Source: Herbidospora solisilvae
GTDB lineage: Bacteria; Actinomycetota; Actinomycetes; Streptosporangiales; Streptosporangiaceae
Length of the DNA: 64,000 nucleotides
Reading direction: 5' to 3'
NCBI RefSeq assembly: GCF_009901565.1
Contig: NZ_WXEW01000014.1
Span: forward strand, 62,001-126,000
The translations under genes and the position numbers were made by a program. Positions 24,423 to 32,495 of the stretch are shown in pieces. The notes beneath the pieces are model-generated. The model made no database searches and was not told the origin of the DNA. It worked only from the letters and a program-made list of their open reading frames with translations. Each line of letters starts with the position of its first letter. The stretch's first letter is position 1.

Positions 24423-26165
24423 ATGAACTTCTGCCTGAGTGACCTCGTGCCACCGCTGCGCTGGAGTGACGCTGCCACCATCCTGGCCGGCCGGGCCGGA
24501 TTACCCGACGCGTGGTGGCGCTCGCTCCCGATGGGCCGGGTGCTGCCCGCCTTCGGGGTCGACGCGCTGGCCGAGTTGCTGACCGATCTGACCCTGGAGC
24601 GGTGGCCGGCGGCGGCGGTGGGCGACGTGCTGCCCGCGCTGCACGTGCTCGACCCCGACGACGCCGACGACCCCCAGGTGGGGATCGCGCTCGACCGGGC
24701 CGGGTCGTGGCCCGGCCTACTGGCGCTGACCGGCCGGGAGCTCACCGAGCAGCCGTTCGTGAAGGCCCGGCCGCTGCTGGCGGCGCTCTATTCGGCGGTG
24801 CTGACGAAGCTGGCGGCGACCGGGGCTCCGTCCAGGCCCGCGGTGGAACCCGAGCCCGAGGCGCCCGCCGAGGAGCCCTACGAGACCAGGGCCGCGCTCA
24901 AGGCCCCCTACCGGGCGCCCTTCGAGACCAAGGCGCGGGCCGAGGAACCCGCCGTGGCCGACACGCCCGAAGAGGCCGACGACGAGCCCGCCGGACCGCC
25001 CACCGGACCGCCCGTCGCGCCGGTCGTGCCGCAGCCCCGGCTCACCGGTGACGACGACCCCGACTTCCCCGAGCTGATCGACCGGGTCTTCGCCTCGCTC
25101 GACGACCAGAGCTGGATGGTCGCGCAGAACCGGGTCTTCACCGACTCCCCCACCTCGCCCGAGTCCCTCTCCAAACTGCTCGGCGTGCCCGCGAGCCTGA
25201 TCGAGGTCACCGAGAACACGCTGCGGGCCCGGCTCAAGGAGTGGCTCGCCTCGCCGCCGGCCGCCCGCTACCGCGGCTACCTGCTCAGCCTGACCGACCT
25301 TCTCGGTGTGGCCGCCCCCAAGTCGCGGCTCGTCAACGCCGCCGAGTGGCACACCCGCGAGCTGCCCTCCCTCGACGTGCTCGCCTGGCAGTTCGTGCTG
25401 GCCACGCTGCCCGGCTACCAGGTCTCCGGCGACTGGGTCGTCCAGGGCGACCTGGCCGAGCTGCACGAGCGGACCCGCGGCCTGATCGTGAACGCCGACC
25501 GCCCGCCGACCGTGTCGCGGGCCCTCGAACTCGTCTCCTCCCTCGGCATCCACCCCGAGGTCGCCAAGGAGTGGCTGGAGAACGTCCCGCAGTTGCGGAT
25601 ACAGAGTCCCAACGGCGCGGCGCCCGCTCCGGCTGCTCCGGCGGCTCCGCCTCCAGGGCCGTCCGACGTGTCGCAGACGCACCGCTGCTTCCGTCAGCCC
25701 GACGGGCGCTGGTGGTTACGGGTCGACGTCGACGCCGGGCATCTGGCGGGGACGTCGGTCGGCCTCCCGGAGGGCTTCGCCCTCTATCTGGGATTGTCGC
25801 CGGGTGGCGAAAGAACGGTGCGCAGCGCCGCCGGAGACGTCACGATGACCTGGCGGGAGTCCCCCGCCATCGACTCGCTCGGCCGCATCCTCAGTGAGGT
25901 CGCGGCCAAGGAGGGCAGCCACATCTTTCTCACCCTCTCCGACGAGGGCATGCTCAGGGTCCGCCATCTCCCCGCCGCCAACTCCGGCGACACGATCGCG
26001 CGGGCGCTGCGCCTGGTCGGTTACACGGCCCCCGGCGGCAACTCCGACCAGGCCGACCGCGTGATCGCCACGCGCATCGGCCTGACCGGCCCGACCCCGC
26101 CCGACGAACTGCGGGCCCGCCTCCGAGAACGTGGGGACAGAGATCTGCTGTCCCTGCTGGGTTAG
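24423..26165 (+). CDS. Helicase-cassette protein A (paralogue of protein C, degenerate HTH)
   Basis: A 580-residue protein I cannot assign to a known family. It opens with MNFCLSDLVPPLRW, matched by MNLSLSDIVPPLRW in the gene at 28275. Layout: N-terminal helical domain (1-135), acidic/Pro-rich disordered linker (about 140-205), a sigma-region-4-like helical unit with a decayed helix-turn-helix (about 215-275; SLSKLLGVPASLIEVTE), a middle helical region, and a C-terminal domain (about 416-580) beginning CFRQPDGRWW and ending LRERGDRDLLSLLG. That domain is shared with protein C. It lacks the winged-helix segment of C. The helicase starts 6 bases after its stop, so the two are coupled. Confidence 0.8.
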   Translation: MNFCLSDLVPPLRWSDAATILAGRAGLPDAWWRSLPMGRVLPAFGVDALAELLTDLTLERWPAAAVGDVLPALHVLDPDDADDPQVGIALDRAGSWPGLLALTGRELTEQPFVKARPLLAALYSAVLTKLAATGAPSRPAVEPEPEAPAEEPYETRAALKAPYRAPFETKARAEEPAVADTPEEADDEPAGPPTGPPVAPVVPQPRLTGDDDPDFPELIDRVFASLDDQSWMVAQNRVFTDSPTSPESLSKLLGVPASLIEVTENTLRARLKEWLASPPAARYRGYLLSLTDLLGVAAPKSRLVNAAEWHTRELPSLDVLAWQFVLATLPGYQVSGDWVVQGDLAELHERTRGLIVNADRPPTVSRALELVSSLGIHPEVAKEWLENVPQLRIQSPNGAAPAPAAPAAPPPGPSDVSQTHRCFRQPDGRWWLRVDVDAGHLAGTSVGLPEGFALYLGLSPGGERTVRSAAGDVTMTWRESPAIDSLGRILSEVAAKEGSHIFLTLSDEGMLRVRHLPAANSGDTIARALRLVGYTAPGGNSDQADRVIATRIGLTGPTPPDELRARLRERGDRDLLSLLG

Positions 26166-26171
26166 GCCCCC

Positions 26172-28226
26172 ATGCCCCGCCTCGCCGTCTCCCTGGACTT
26201 CACTCAGGAACTCGCCGCACTGGCCCGCCCCGTGCGGCGGGACGCCGTGGTGTCCGTCAGACGGTTCCTGCACAACTCGCCCGCCGGCCCCGTGCCCGAG
26301 CGGGTGCGGAACGCGCGCGACCCCCGCGTGACGACGTTACGCCTGGCCGACCGGCACCGGGCGGTGGCCGTGCGCCAGCGCGACGTCTACTGGCTCGTCA
26401 CGATATTGCCCGACGCCGAGGCCTACACCTACGCGCAACGGCACCGCTTCACCGTGAACTCCGCGATCGGCGTCATCGAGGTCTGGGACGCCGAGGCCCT
26501 GTCCCGCGTCGAGCCCGCCCTCCGCCGGTCGGCGGCCGGGTCGAGCAAGCGCCTCTACGGCCACATCTGCGAGACCGACCTCATCGACATCGGCATCGAC
26601 CAGGAACTGCTGCTGCCGATGGTCCGGATGATGGCCACCGACGCCCACCTGGCCGCCGTGGAACCCCTGCTGCCCGAGAGCCAGTACGCCCCCCTCGCGG
26701 TCCTGGCCCGCGGCGGATCGCTGGCCGAGGCCTGGCGCGAGCTCGACGGCTGCCGGGTCACCTCTGCGGAGAACATCGACCTCGACGACCTGGAGGCGGC
26801 GCTCCACCGCTCCCCCGGCCAGGCCGCCTTCGCCGCCGACCGGGTCGAGCTCGACCGGGTGCTGACCAAGCCCCACTGGTGCACCTTCCTCTACGCCCCG
26901 CAGCACACCTACGCCAACTGGCCCGTCTACGACCGGCCCGTCCTGGTCACCGGCGGCGCCGGCACCGGCAAGACGGTGATCTCGCTGCACCGGGCGGCCT
27001 ACCTGGCGAAGGAGAACAGCGGGCCGATCCTGCTGACCACCTTCTCCCAGGTGCTCGCCAACGAGTTGTCGGCCAAGCTCGACCTGATCATCGACGACGA
27101 GGTCGTGCGCAAGCGGGTCGAGGTCACCAACGTCGACCGGCTGGCCCACCGCATCGTCGCGGCCCATGAGGGCAAGGCCCCCACGCTGGTCGGCGACGTG
27201 ACCAAGTTGTGGGAGGAGGCGGCCGGGAGCCGCTTCGGGGCGGCGTTCCTGCTGCGCGAGTGGGAGCAGGTGATCCTCTCCCAGAACCTGCGCACCCTCG
27301 ACGAGTACCTGGCGGCCGAACGGCCCGGCCGGGGCGTCCAGCTCAACGCCGACATCCGCACCAGCGTGTGGCGGGCGGTGGAGCACGTCGAGGGCCGCCT
27401 CCGGGAGTCGGGGCGGCGTACCCTCCTCCAGCTGGCCTCCGAGGGCGCGGAGTTGCTGGGACGCACGACCGACGTGCTCGAGAGCGACGCGCCCCGGCGG
27501 GAGCCGTACAAACACGTGGTGATCGACGAGGCGCAGGACCTGCACCCCGCGCAGTGGCGGTTGCTCCGGGCCGCGGTGCCACCGGGCCCGAACGACATGT
27601 TCATCGTCGGCGACCCCCACCAGCGCATGTTCGACACCCGCGCGGCTCTGGCCGGCATGGGCATCCCGGTCCGCCGGTTCCACCTGAAGATCTCCTACCG
27701 GCTGCCGCACGAGATCCTGTCGTTCGGCGTCCGGCTCCGCGGCGGCGGCCCCGTCGACGGCCTGGTCGAGGGCGCGGCCGAGATGTACGGCTACCGCTCC
27801 ACCGTCCACGGCCCGCGCCCGCTGGTGCGCGAGTACGTCTCCCAGGAGGCCGAGATCGGCGGCCTGGTCGCCCACGTGAGCGACTGGCTGGCCGACGGCG
27901 TCGCCCCCGAGGAGATCGCCGTCACCGCCCGCACGGTCGAGATCGTCCGGATCGCCCGCGCCGCCCTGCGCGACGCGGGCATCGAGGTGAAAGTCACGAT
28001 GCTGCACGGTATGAAGGGGCTGGAGTTCCGGCGGGTGGCCGTGATAGGTGTCGCTGAGGGGATCATCCCGGCGCCCGACGCGCTCACGCCCCACGCCGAA
28101 GATCCGATGGCACGAGCGCACGACCTGCAGCGAGAACGGGGGTTGCTCTATGTCGCGTGCACGCGGGCGAACGAGTTGCTCTACGTGTCCTACTCCGGTC
28201 GCGCGAGTCCCTTCCTTCCCGCCTGA
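26172..28226 (+). CDS. Superfamily 1 helicase with RelE/ParE-like N-domain (cassette protein B)
   Basis: A 684-residue UvrD/HelD-like helicase. Residues 1-105 resemble a RelE/ParE toxin fold: DPRVTTLRLADRHRAVAVR, then VYWLVTILPDAEAYTYAQRH. Helicase motifs: Walker A GGAGTGKT (about 259-266) followed by VISLHRAAYLA as in HelD, Walker B VVIDEAQD (about 448-455), GDPHQRMF (motif III), ISYRLPHEIL (motif IV), HGMKGLEF (motif V) and VACTRANELLYV (motif VI). No nuclease domain is present. It is flanked by two paralogous genes of unknown function, 6 bases after A and 48 bases before C. The RelE call rests on pattern only. Confidence 0.9.
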   Translation: MPRLAVSLDFTQELAALARPVRRDAVVSVRRFLHNSPAGPVPERVRNARDPRVTTLRLADRHRAVAVRQRDVYWLVTILPDAEAYTYAQRHRFTVNSAIGVIEVWDAEALSRVEPALRRSAAGSSKRLYGHICETDLIDIGIDQELLLPMVRMMATDAHLAAVEPLLPESQYAPLAVLARGGSLAEAWRELDGCRVTSAENIDLDDLEAALHRSPGQAAFAADRVELDRVLTKPHWCTFLYAPQHTYANWPVYDRPVLVTGGAGTGKTVISLHRAAYLAKENSGPILLTTFSQVLANELSAKLDLIIDDEVVRKRVEVTNVDRLAHRIVAAHEGKAPTLVGDVTKLWEEAAGSRFGAAFLLREWEQVILSQNLRTLDEYLAAERPGRGVQLNADIRTSVWRAVEHVEGRLRESGRRTLLQLASEGAELLGRTTDVLESDAPRREPYKHVVIDEAQDLHPAQWRLLRAAVPPGPNDMFIVGDPHQRMFDTRAALAGMGIPVRRFHLKISYRLPHEILSFGVRLRGGGPVDGLVEGAAEMYGYRSTVHGPRPLVREYVSQEAEIGGLVAHVSDWLADGVAPEEIAVTARTVEIVRIARAALRDAGIEVKVTMLHGMKGLEFRRVAVIGVAEGIIPAPDALTPHAEDPMARAHDLQRERGLLYVACTRANELLYVSYSGRASPFLPA

Positions 28227-28274
28227 TCCCCTAATCTGAACTGCGGATATATTCCCCTTGCCGGTTGGACCTGC

Positions 28275-30104
28275 ATGAATTTGAGCCTGAGCGACATCGT
28301 GCCCCCCCTGCGCTGGACCGCGCCCAGCCAGGTGGAGCCGATCGCCAGCGACCCCGGCCTCCCGAACTCGTGGTGGCAGGCGCTCCCGATCGACCGCGCC
28401 TGCGCCACGGTCGGGCCGGCCCAGATCGCGGCCAAACTGGCCGACCTCACGTCCGCCTGCTGGGGACACCTGATCCTCGGCGACATCATGCCGCTGCTGC
28501 GGTTCACCGCACCGGCCGAGAGCCAGCGCACGCCGGGCAGCCGCGACAGCGTGCGGCTGCTCTTCGCCGGGGTGCTCGACCGGCTCATGGACACCGAGCC
28601 GCTCAACCCGCTGGCGAGCGTGCCGCCCGCGGTGCCGGAACGGCCGCTGCCCGAGATCATCGACGAGCTGTTCCAGCGGCTCGACGACCGGCAGCGCGCC
28701 ATCGCCCGCGACCGGCTCTACGCCGAGCACCGCGCCACGCTCGACGAATTGGCGCAGCGGTTCTCGGTCACCCGGGAGCGCATCCGGCAGATCGAGCGCG
28801 ACCTGCGCGACCACGTCGACAACTGGCTGCGCGGCCAGGAGGCGACCCCGCTGACAGCCCACCTCACGTGGCTGCGCACCCGGCTGGGGTCGGCGGTCCC
28901 GGCCGACGACCTGATGGCGGCGGTGCCCTGGCACCGCACCGAACTGGCCACGCTGGGCATCCCGGCCTGGCGGTTCGTCCGCACGCTGCTGACCGGATAT
29001 GACCAGGTCGACGGGTGGCTGGTGGCCGGGGGCGCCGACGAGCTGCGGGAGAAGACGCGCCAGCTGTTCACCGACGGGCCGGTGCCGCTGGCCGAGGCGG
29101 TCGGCATGGTCGCCCAGCTCGGGGTTCGCGAGGACGTCGGGGAGCGCTGGCTGGGGGCGGTGCCGCAGCTCCGGCTGCTCGAAGGCCACGTCGTGCCGTG
29201 GCCGAGGAGCGTGAACGACAAGGCCGAGGCCGTCTTGGCCGTGGCCGGCACCCCGCTCACGCCCGAGGAGATCCAGAACCGGATCGGCGAAGACTACAGC
29301 CTGGTCGGCATCCGCAACCAGCTCACCGCCGACGACCGTTTCCTGCGGCTCGACCGGAACAAATACGGCCTGGCCCGGTGGGGCGGCGAGGAGTATCTCG
29401 GCATCCGGGAGATGATCGCCCGCGAGATCGAGAAGGCCGGCGGCGAGGCCTCGGTCAACACGATCGTGGCGTCCCTGACCTCCCGCTACGAGGTGAGCGA
29501 GAGCTCGGTGCGGGCCTACGCCGGCGGCCCCGGGTTCGAACGCACCCAGCGCGGCTGGATCCGGGTCGCGGGCGCCGAACCGGCCGACTACCAGCCGCGC
29601 CGCGACGTGTCGATGACCCGCCGCTGCTTCCGCAGCCGCGACGGCCGCTGGTGGCACCGGGTCGACGTGAACGCCGAGCACCTGCGCGGCTCGGGCTCCC
29701 CGCTGCCGACCGGCTTCGCGGCCCACCTCGGCATGGCGCCCGGCGGCCAGCTCACCGCCTCGACCCCGCAGGGCGAGGTGGTGATCTCGTGGCACAACCA
29801 GCCGACGATGGGTTCGATCCGCCCGATCCTGGCCGAATACAACGCCGCCGAGGGCGACCACGTCTTCCTGACCGTCTCCGACGGCGGCGAGCTGCTGACC
29901 CGGTTCCTGCCGCAGGGCGCGGCCGGGCTGCCGCCGCTGAACAAGGCCCTCCACCTGATCGGATACACCGCCCCCGTCGCCTCCGAGGCCGAGGGCCTGC
30001 GGCTGATCGGCGCCCGCATCGGCATGCCCGACGGCGCGGGCAAGGACGATGTGCTCGCAAGGCTGAGAGAACGCGGGGATCGCGACATTCTTCTCTATCT
30101 GTAA
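28275..30104 (+). CDS. Helicase-cassette protein C with sigma-region-4 HTH and winged helix
   Basis: A 609-residue protein. It shares the N-terminal SLSDIVPPLRW domain (1-115) and the C-terminal CFRSRDGRWW...RERGDRDILLYL domain (about 445-609) with the gene at 24423. Residues about 130-185 are sigma-70 region 4-like, with LDELAQRFSVTRERIRQIE (about 156-174) nearly identical to the -35-recognising helix-turn-helix. Residues about 316-435 (AGTPLTPEEIQNRIGED, NKYGLARWGGEEYLG, VSESSVRAY) look like a HARE-type HTH or tandem winged helices. It probably binds DNA and perhaps RNA polymerase. It lacks sigma region 2 and so is not a sigma factor itself. Family not recognised. Confidence 0.85.
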   Translation: MNLSLSDIVPPLRWTAPSQVEPIASDPGLPNSWWQALPIDRACATVGPAQIAAKLADLTSACWGHLILGDIMPLLRFTAPAESQRTPGSRDSVRLLFAGVLDRLMDTEPLNPLASVPPAVPERPLPEIIDELFQRLDDRQRAIARDRLYAEHRATLDELAQRFSVTRERIRQIERDLRDHVDNWLRGQEATPLTAHLTWLRTRLGSAVPADDLMAAVPWHRTELATLGIPAWRFVRTLLTGYDQVDGWLVAGGADELREKTRQLFTDGPVPLAEAVGMVAQLGVREDVGERWLGAVPQLRLLEGHVVPWPRSVNDKAEAVLAVAGTPLTPEEIQNRIGEDYSLVGIRNQLTADDRFLRLDRNKYGLARWGGEEYLGIREMIAREIEKAGGEASVNTIVASLTSRYEVSESSVRAYAGGPGFERTQRGWIRVAGAEPADYQPRRDVSMTRRCFRSRDGRWWHRVDVNAEHLRGSGSPLPTGFAAHLGMAPGGQLTASTPQGEVVISWHNQPTMGSIRPILAEYNAAEGDHVFLTVSDGGELLTRFLPQGAAGLPPLNKALHLIGYTAPVASEAEGLRLIGARIGMPDGAGKDDVLARLRERGDRDILLYL

Positions 30105-30150
30105 AGAAGGTTTGTGGGACGATCGTTCTCCGCACGGGGAAGGATCATGA

Positions 30151-31113
30151 ATGTACGCCGCTTTGTTACTGGTCGCGTCGACGACCGTGATGGGGGCCGA
30201 CGTCAGCAACTGGACCGGTGACGTCGACTGGACCGAGGTCAAGGGCAAGGGCGCGGAGTTCGTCTTCGTGCACGCCACCGAAGGTCCGAACTACAAGAGC
30301 CCGCGCTTCGGCACCCAGTTCTCCGGGGCGCTGACCGAGGGCATGTACCGGGGCGCCTACCACTTCGCCCAGCCGCACGAGTCGGGCGGCAAGGAGCAGG
30401 CCGACTTCTTCGTCCGCAACGGCGGCAACTGGACCGCCGACGGGCGCACGTTACCCGGGGTGCTCGACGTCGAGGACAACCCCTACAACAACCGCAACGG
30501 CCTGAACAGCTGCTACGGCCTCGACCAGGACGAGATGGTCAAGTGGATCGGCGACTGGTTGTCCCGCTACAAGGCGTGGACCAAGCGCGACGCGATCATC
30601 TACACGACGACCTCGTGGTGGAAGACCTGCACGGGCGACACCAAGAAGTTCGCCAAGAACCCGCTGTGGATCGCCCGCTGGGGCGCCGACCCGGGTGAGC
30701 TGCCGGCGGCGTGGAGCAAGTGGACGTTCTGGCAGAAGGCCGAGAAGGCCGACCACGCCGGGGGTGCCGACGTGTTCAACGGCTCGTTGTCGCAGTTGCA
30801 CGCGCTGGCCGACCCGCCGGTCCGGCTGCTGATCTCCGGCGGCGCCAAGAGCCGGTCCCAGTACGTCCTCAAGCTCTCCAACACCGGCGCCAAGCTGGCC
30901 ACGAAGATCAACATCTCGGGCAAGACCTTCGGCAACAACCGCCTCACCTACGCGCCGAAGGCGTGCAAGCGCACCGCGACCACGGTCAAGTGCACGATCA
31001 ACAACCTGGCCCCCGGCCGCAGCGTCACCCTGAAGTTCTCCACGAAGCCGAGGGGCGCCAAGCCGGTCGGCATCAACTTCCTCGTCGGGTCGACGAAGGT
31101 GACGCTCAAGTAA
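30151..31113 (+). CDS. Glycoside hydrolase family 25 lysozyme, secreted
   Basis: A 320-residue muramidase. A very short hydrophobic leader (1-15) is followed by the GH25 barrel (about 16-215): GADVSNWTGDVDW, FVFVHATEG, GAYHFAQP and the catalytic acid pair LDVEDN (about 110). The C-terminal 100 residues form an Ig-like DUF11/CARDB-type domain with a Cys pair (ACKRTATTVKC), likely for wall contact. GH25 enzymes cut the MurNAc-GlcNAc bond of peptidoglycan. It stands 46 bases after the cassette and 10 bases before the next gene. No phage genes surround it. Confidence 0.9.
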   Translation: MYAALLLVASTTVMGADVSNWTGDVDWTEVKGKGAEFVFVHATEGPNYKSPRFGTQFSGALTEGMYRGAYHFAQPHESGGKEQADFFVRNGGNWTADGRTLPGVLDVEDNPYNNRNGLNSCYGLDQDEMVKWIGDWLSRYKAWTKRDAIIYTTTSWWKTCTGDTKKFAKNPLWIARWGADPGELPAAWSKWTFWQKAEKADHAGGADVFNGSLSQLHALADPPVRLLISGGAKSRSQYVLKLSNTGAKLATKINISGKTFGNNRLTYAPKACKRTATTVKCTINNLAPGRSVTLKFSTKPRGAKPVGINFLVGSTKVTLK

Positions 31114-31123
31114 TGTCGGAAGC

Positions 31124-31822
31124 ATGTTGCGGCTCTATGACACCCGTCACCGGCTCGTGGAGCCGCTCCTGCCTCCCGGCTCACGCGCGCTGCGCGCCTA
31201 CACCTCCGCCGGCCTGCCGGGGCAGGTGCACGCCGACCTGATCAGGCGGGTGCTCGAACGGTCGGGCGTCCGCGTGATCGCCTGCCGCGACCTCGCCGAA
31301 GACCTGACACCCCTGAACGTGCGCCCCGCCGAGCCCGTCGCCGACGGGATGCCCGGGGCCTTGCGCCTTCTCGGCGGCCGCGTCGACCTCTACCTCAGCG
31401 ACACCGCCGAGGTGGTGGACGACGCGGCCGTCCGGCACCACGCCAGGAGCGCCGCCACCCTGGACGCGCCGATCCCCGACGACCCCCTGCCCGTCCGCCT
31501 CGCGCTCATGGAGCACCGCTACCGCGACGCGGCCACCCTCACCCCGGACGATCTCCGTGAGGCCGGCGACACCATCGGCCGCTGGCGCCGGAAGGTGGCC
31601 GAATGGGCCGAGGAGCCCAGCTCCCCGATCGCCAAGGACCACGCCGACGCCGTGAACGAGGCCTTCGACGACGACCTCGACACCCCGGGGGCGCTGCGCA
31701 TCCTGCGCGCGCTGGAGGACGATCGCGAGGTTCCGCCGGGCTCGAAGTTCGAAACCTTCCTGCACGCCGACCACATCCTGGCTCTGGACCTCTCGGCCGA
31801 CATCGGCCGCCTCCCTCGCTAG
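31124..31822 (+). CDS. Cysteinyl-tRNA synthetase-like pseudo-enzyme
   Basis: A 232-residue protein that reads as a shrunken CysS/MshC. The start LRLYDTRHRLVEPL matches the N-terminus of cysteinyl-tRNA synthetase, and HADLIRRVLERSGVRV matches the helix after the HIGH loop. Yet the zinc Cys of CGPTVY is replaced (AYTSAG), the HIGH sequence is missing and no KMSKS is present. The C-terminal half keeps the helical signature NEAFDDDLDTPGALRILRALED and the ending DHILALDLS. It cannot activate cysteine by the known chemistry. A regulatory or binding role is possible. Confidence 0.7.
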   Translation: MLRLYDTRHRLVEPLLPPGSRALRAYTSAGLPGQVHADLIRRVLERSGVRVIACRDLAEDLTPLNVRPAEPVADGMPGALRLLGGRVDLYLSDTAEVVDDAAVRHHARSAATLDAPIPDDPLPVRLALMEHRYRDAATLTPDDLREAGDTIGRWRRKVAEWAEEPSSPIAKDHADAVNEAFDDDLDTPGALRILRALEDDREVPPGSKFETFLHADHILALDLSADIGRLPR

Positions 31823-31842
31823 CAGGTTGCTAGCATGGATTC

Positions 31843-32109
31843 GTGGCGGGAATCATCTACATCCGGGACGTCGACGACGACGTCATCGAGACGCTGAAAC
31901 ACCGGGCCGCCGAGGCGCGCATGTCCCTGTCCGCGTACGCGGCGCAGCAGCTCACCATCGCGGCCCGGCGGCCGAGCAACGCCGACGTGATGCGGCGGGC
32001 CCGCGATCTGGCCGCCGCCCGGCGTGACCGAGGCGCGGTCACGCCGACGACCGAGGAGATCGCCGAGGCGGTCAGAGCCGACCGCGACCGCGACGGCGGC
32101 GCCCGGTGA
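31843..32109 (+). CDS. vapB: VapB/FitA-like antitoxin
   Basis: An 88-residue ribbon-helix-helix type antitoxin: N-terminal strand IIYIRDVDDDVIETLKHRAAE and the helix MSLSAYAAQQLTIAA form the DNA-binding part, and the charged C-terminal tail (about 55-88) would bind the toxin. GTG start. It overlaps vapC by four bases (GTGA), the standard toxin-antitoxin coupling, and probably autoregulates the pair. Confidence 0.88.
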   Translation: MAGIIYIRDVDDDVIETLKHRAAEARMSLSAYAAQQLTIAARRPSNADVMRRARDLAAARRDRGAVTPTTEEIAEAVRADRDRDGGAR

Positions 32110-32495
32110 TCGTCGACTCCTCCGCTCTCATCGAGGCGTTCACCTCCGCCGACCCGAACGACGACCTGCTCAAGACCCTGGAATCCGGCGACCTGCACGC
32201 GCCCCACCTGCTGGAGCTGGAGTTCGCCTCCGTCCTGCGGGGGCTGGTGCTGGGCGGCAAGCTGGACGCGGCGACCGCGGAGGAGAGCAGGCAGCTCTAC
32301 GCGGAGACCTGGATCCAGCTGCAACCGGTGTCGGGGTTCATCGACCGCATCTGGGAGTTGCGGCACAACTTCACGCCCTACGACGCCGCCTACATCGTGC
32401 TGGCCGAGGCGCTGGAGCTGCCGCTGGTGACCTGCGACGCCAAGCTGGTGCAGAAGGGCGGCAACCACGCCGCCCAGATCCTGCTGTTCAGGTGA
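32106..32495 (+). CDS. vapC: VapC family PIN-domain ribonuclease toxin
   Basis: A 129-residue PIN domain. Acidic residues of the metal site are visible in MIVDSSALIEAF (Asp4), LLELEFASVLRG (Glu near 40), YDAAYIVLAEAL (Asp near 93) and VTCDAKL (Asp near 111). VapC toxins cleave tRNA or rRNA when released from VapB. The catalytic set is complete, so the toxin is probably active. GTG start overlapping vapB; the 3' end overlaps the convergent metallo-hydrolase gene by 8 bases. Confidence 0.9.
   Translation: MIVDSSALIEAFTSADPNDDLLKTLESGDLHAPHLLELEFASVLRGLVLGGKLDAATAEESRQLYAETWIQLQPVSGFIDRIWELRHNFTPYDAAYIVLAEALELPLVTCDAKLVQKGGNHAAQILLFR

Noticed and set aside
24423-30104. Gabija-like defence system
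   Set aside because: Gabija pairs an OLD-family nuclease (GajA) with a UvrD-like helicase; no OLD/TOPRIM protein is present here.
26337-30278. A 1,313-codon open frame on the minus strand across the helicase cassette
   Set aside because: It is antisense to three genes with clear domains; long antisense frames are common in 70% GC DNA. Its translation is low-complexity, rich in Arg, Gly, Asp and His, with no domain.
30151-31113. Prophage remnant indicated by the GH25 lysozyme
   Set aside because: No holin, tail, capsid or integrase gene is near, and the enzyme has a leader and wall-contact domain of a chromosomal exoenzyme.
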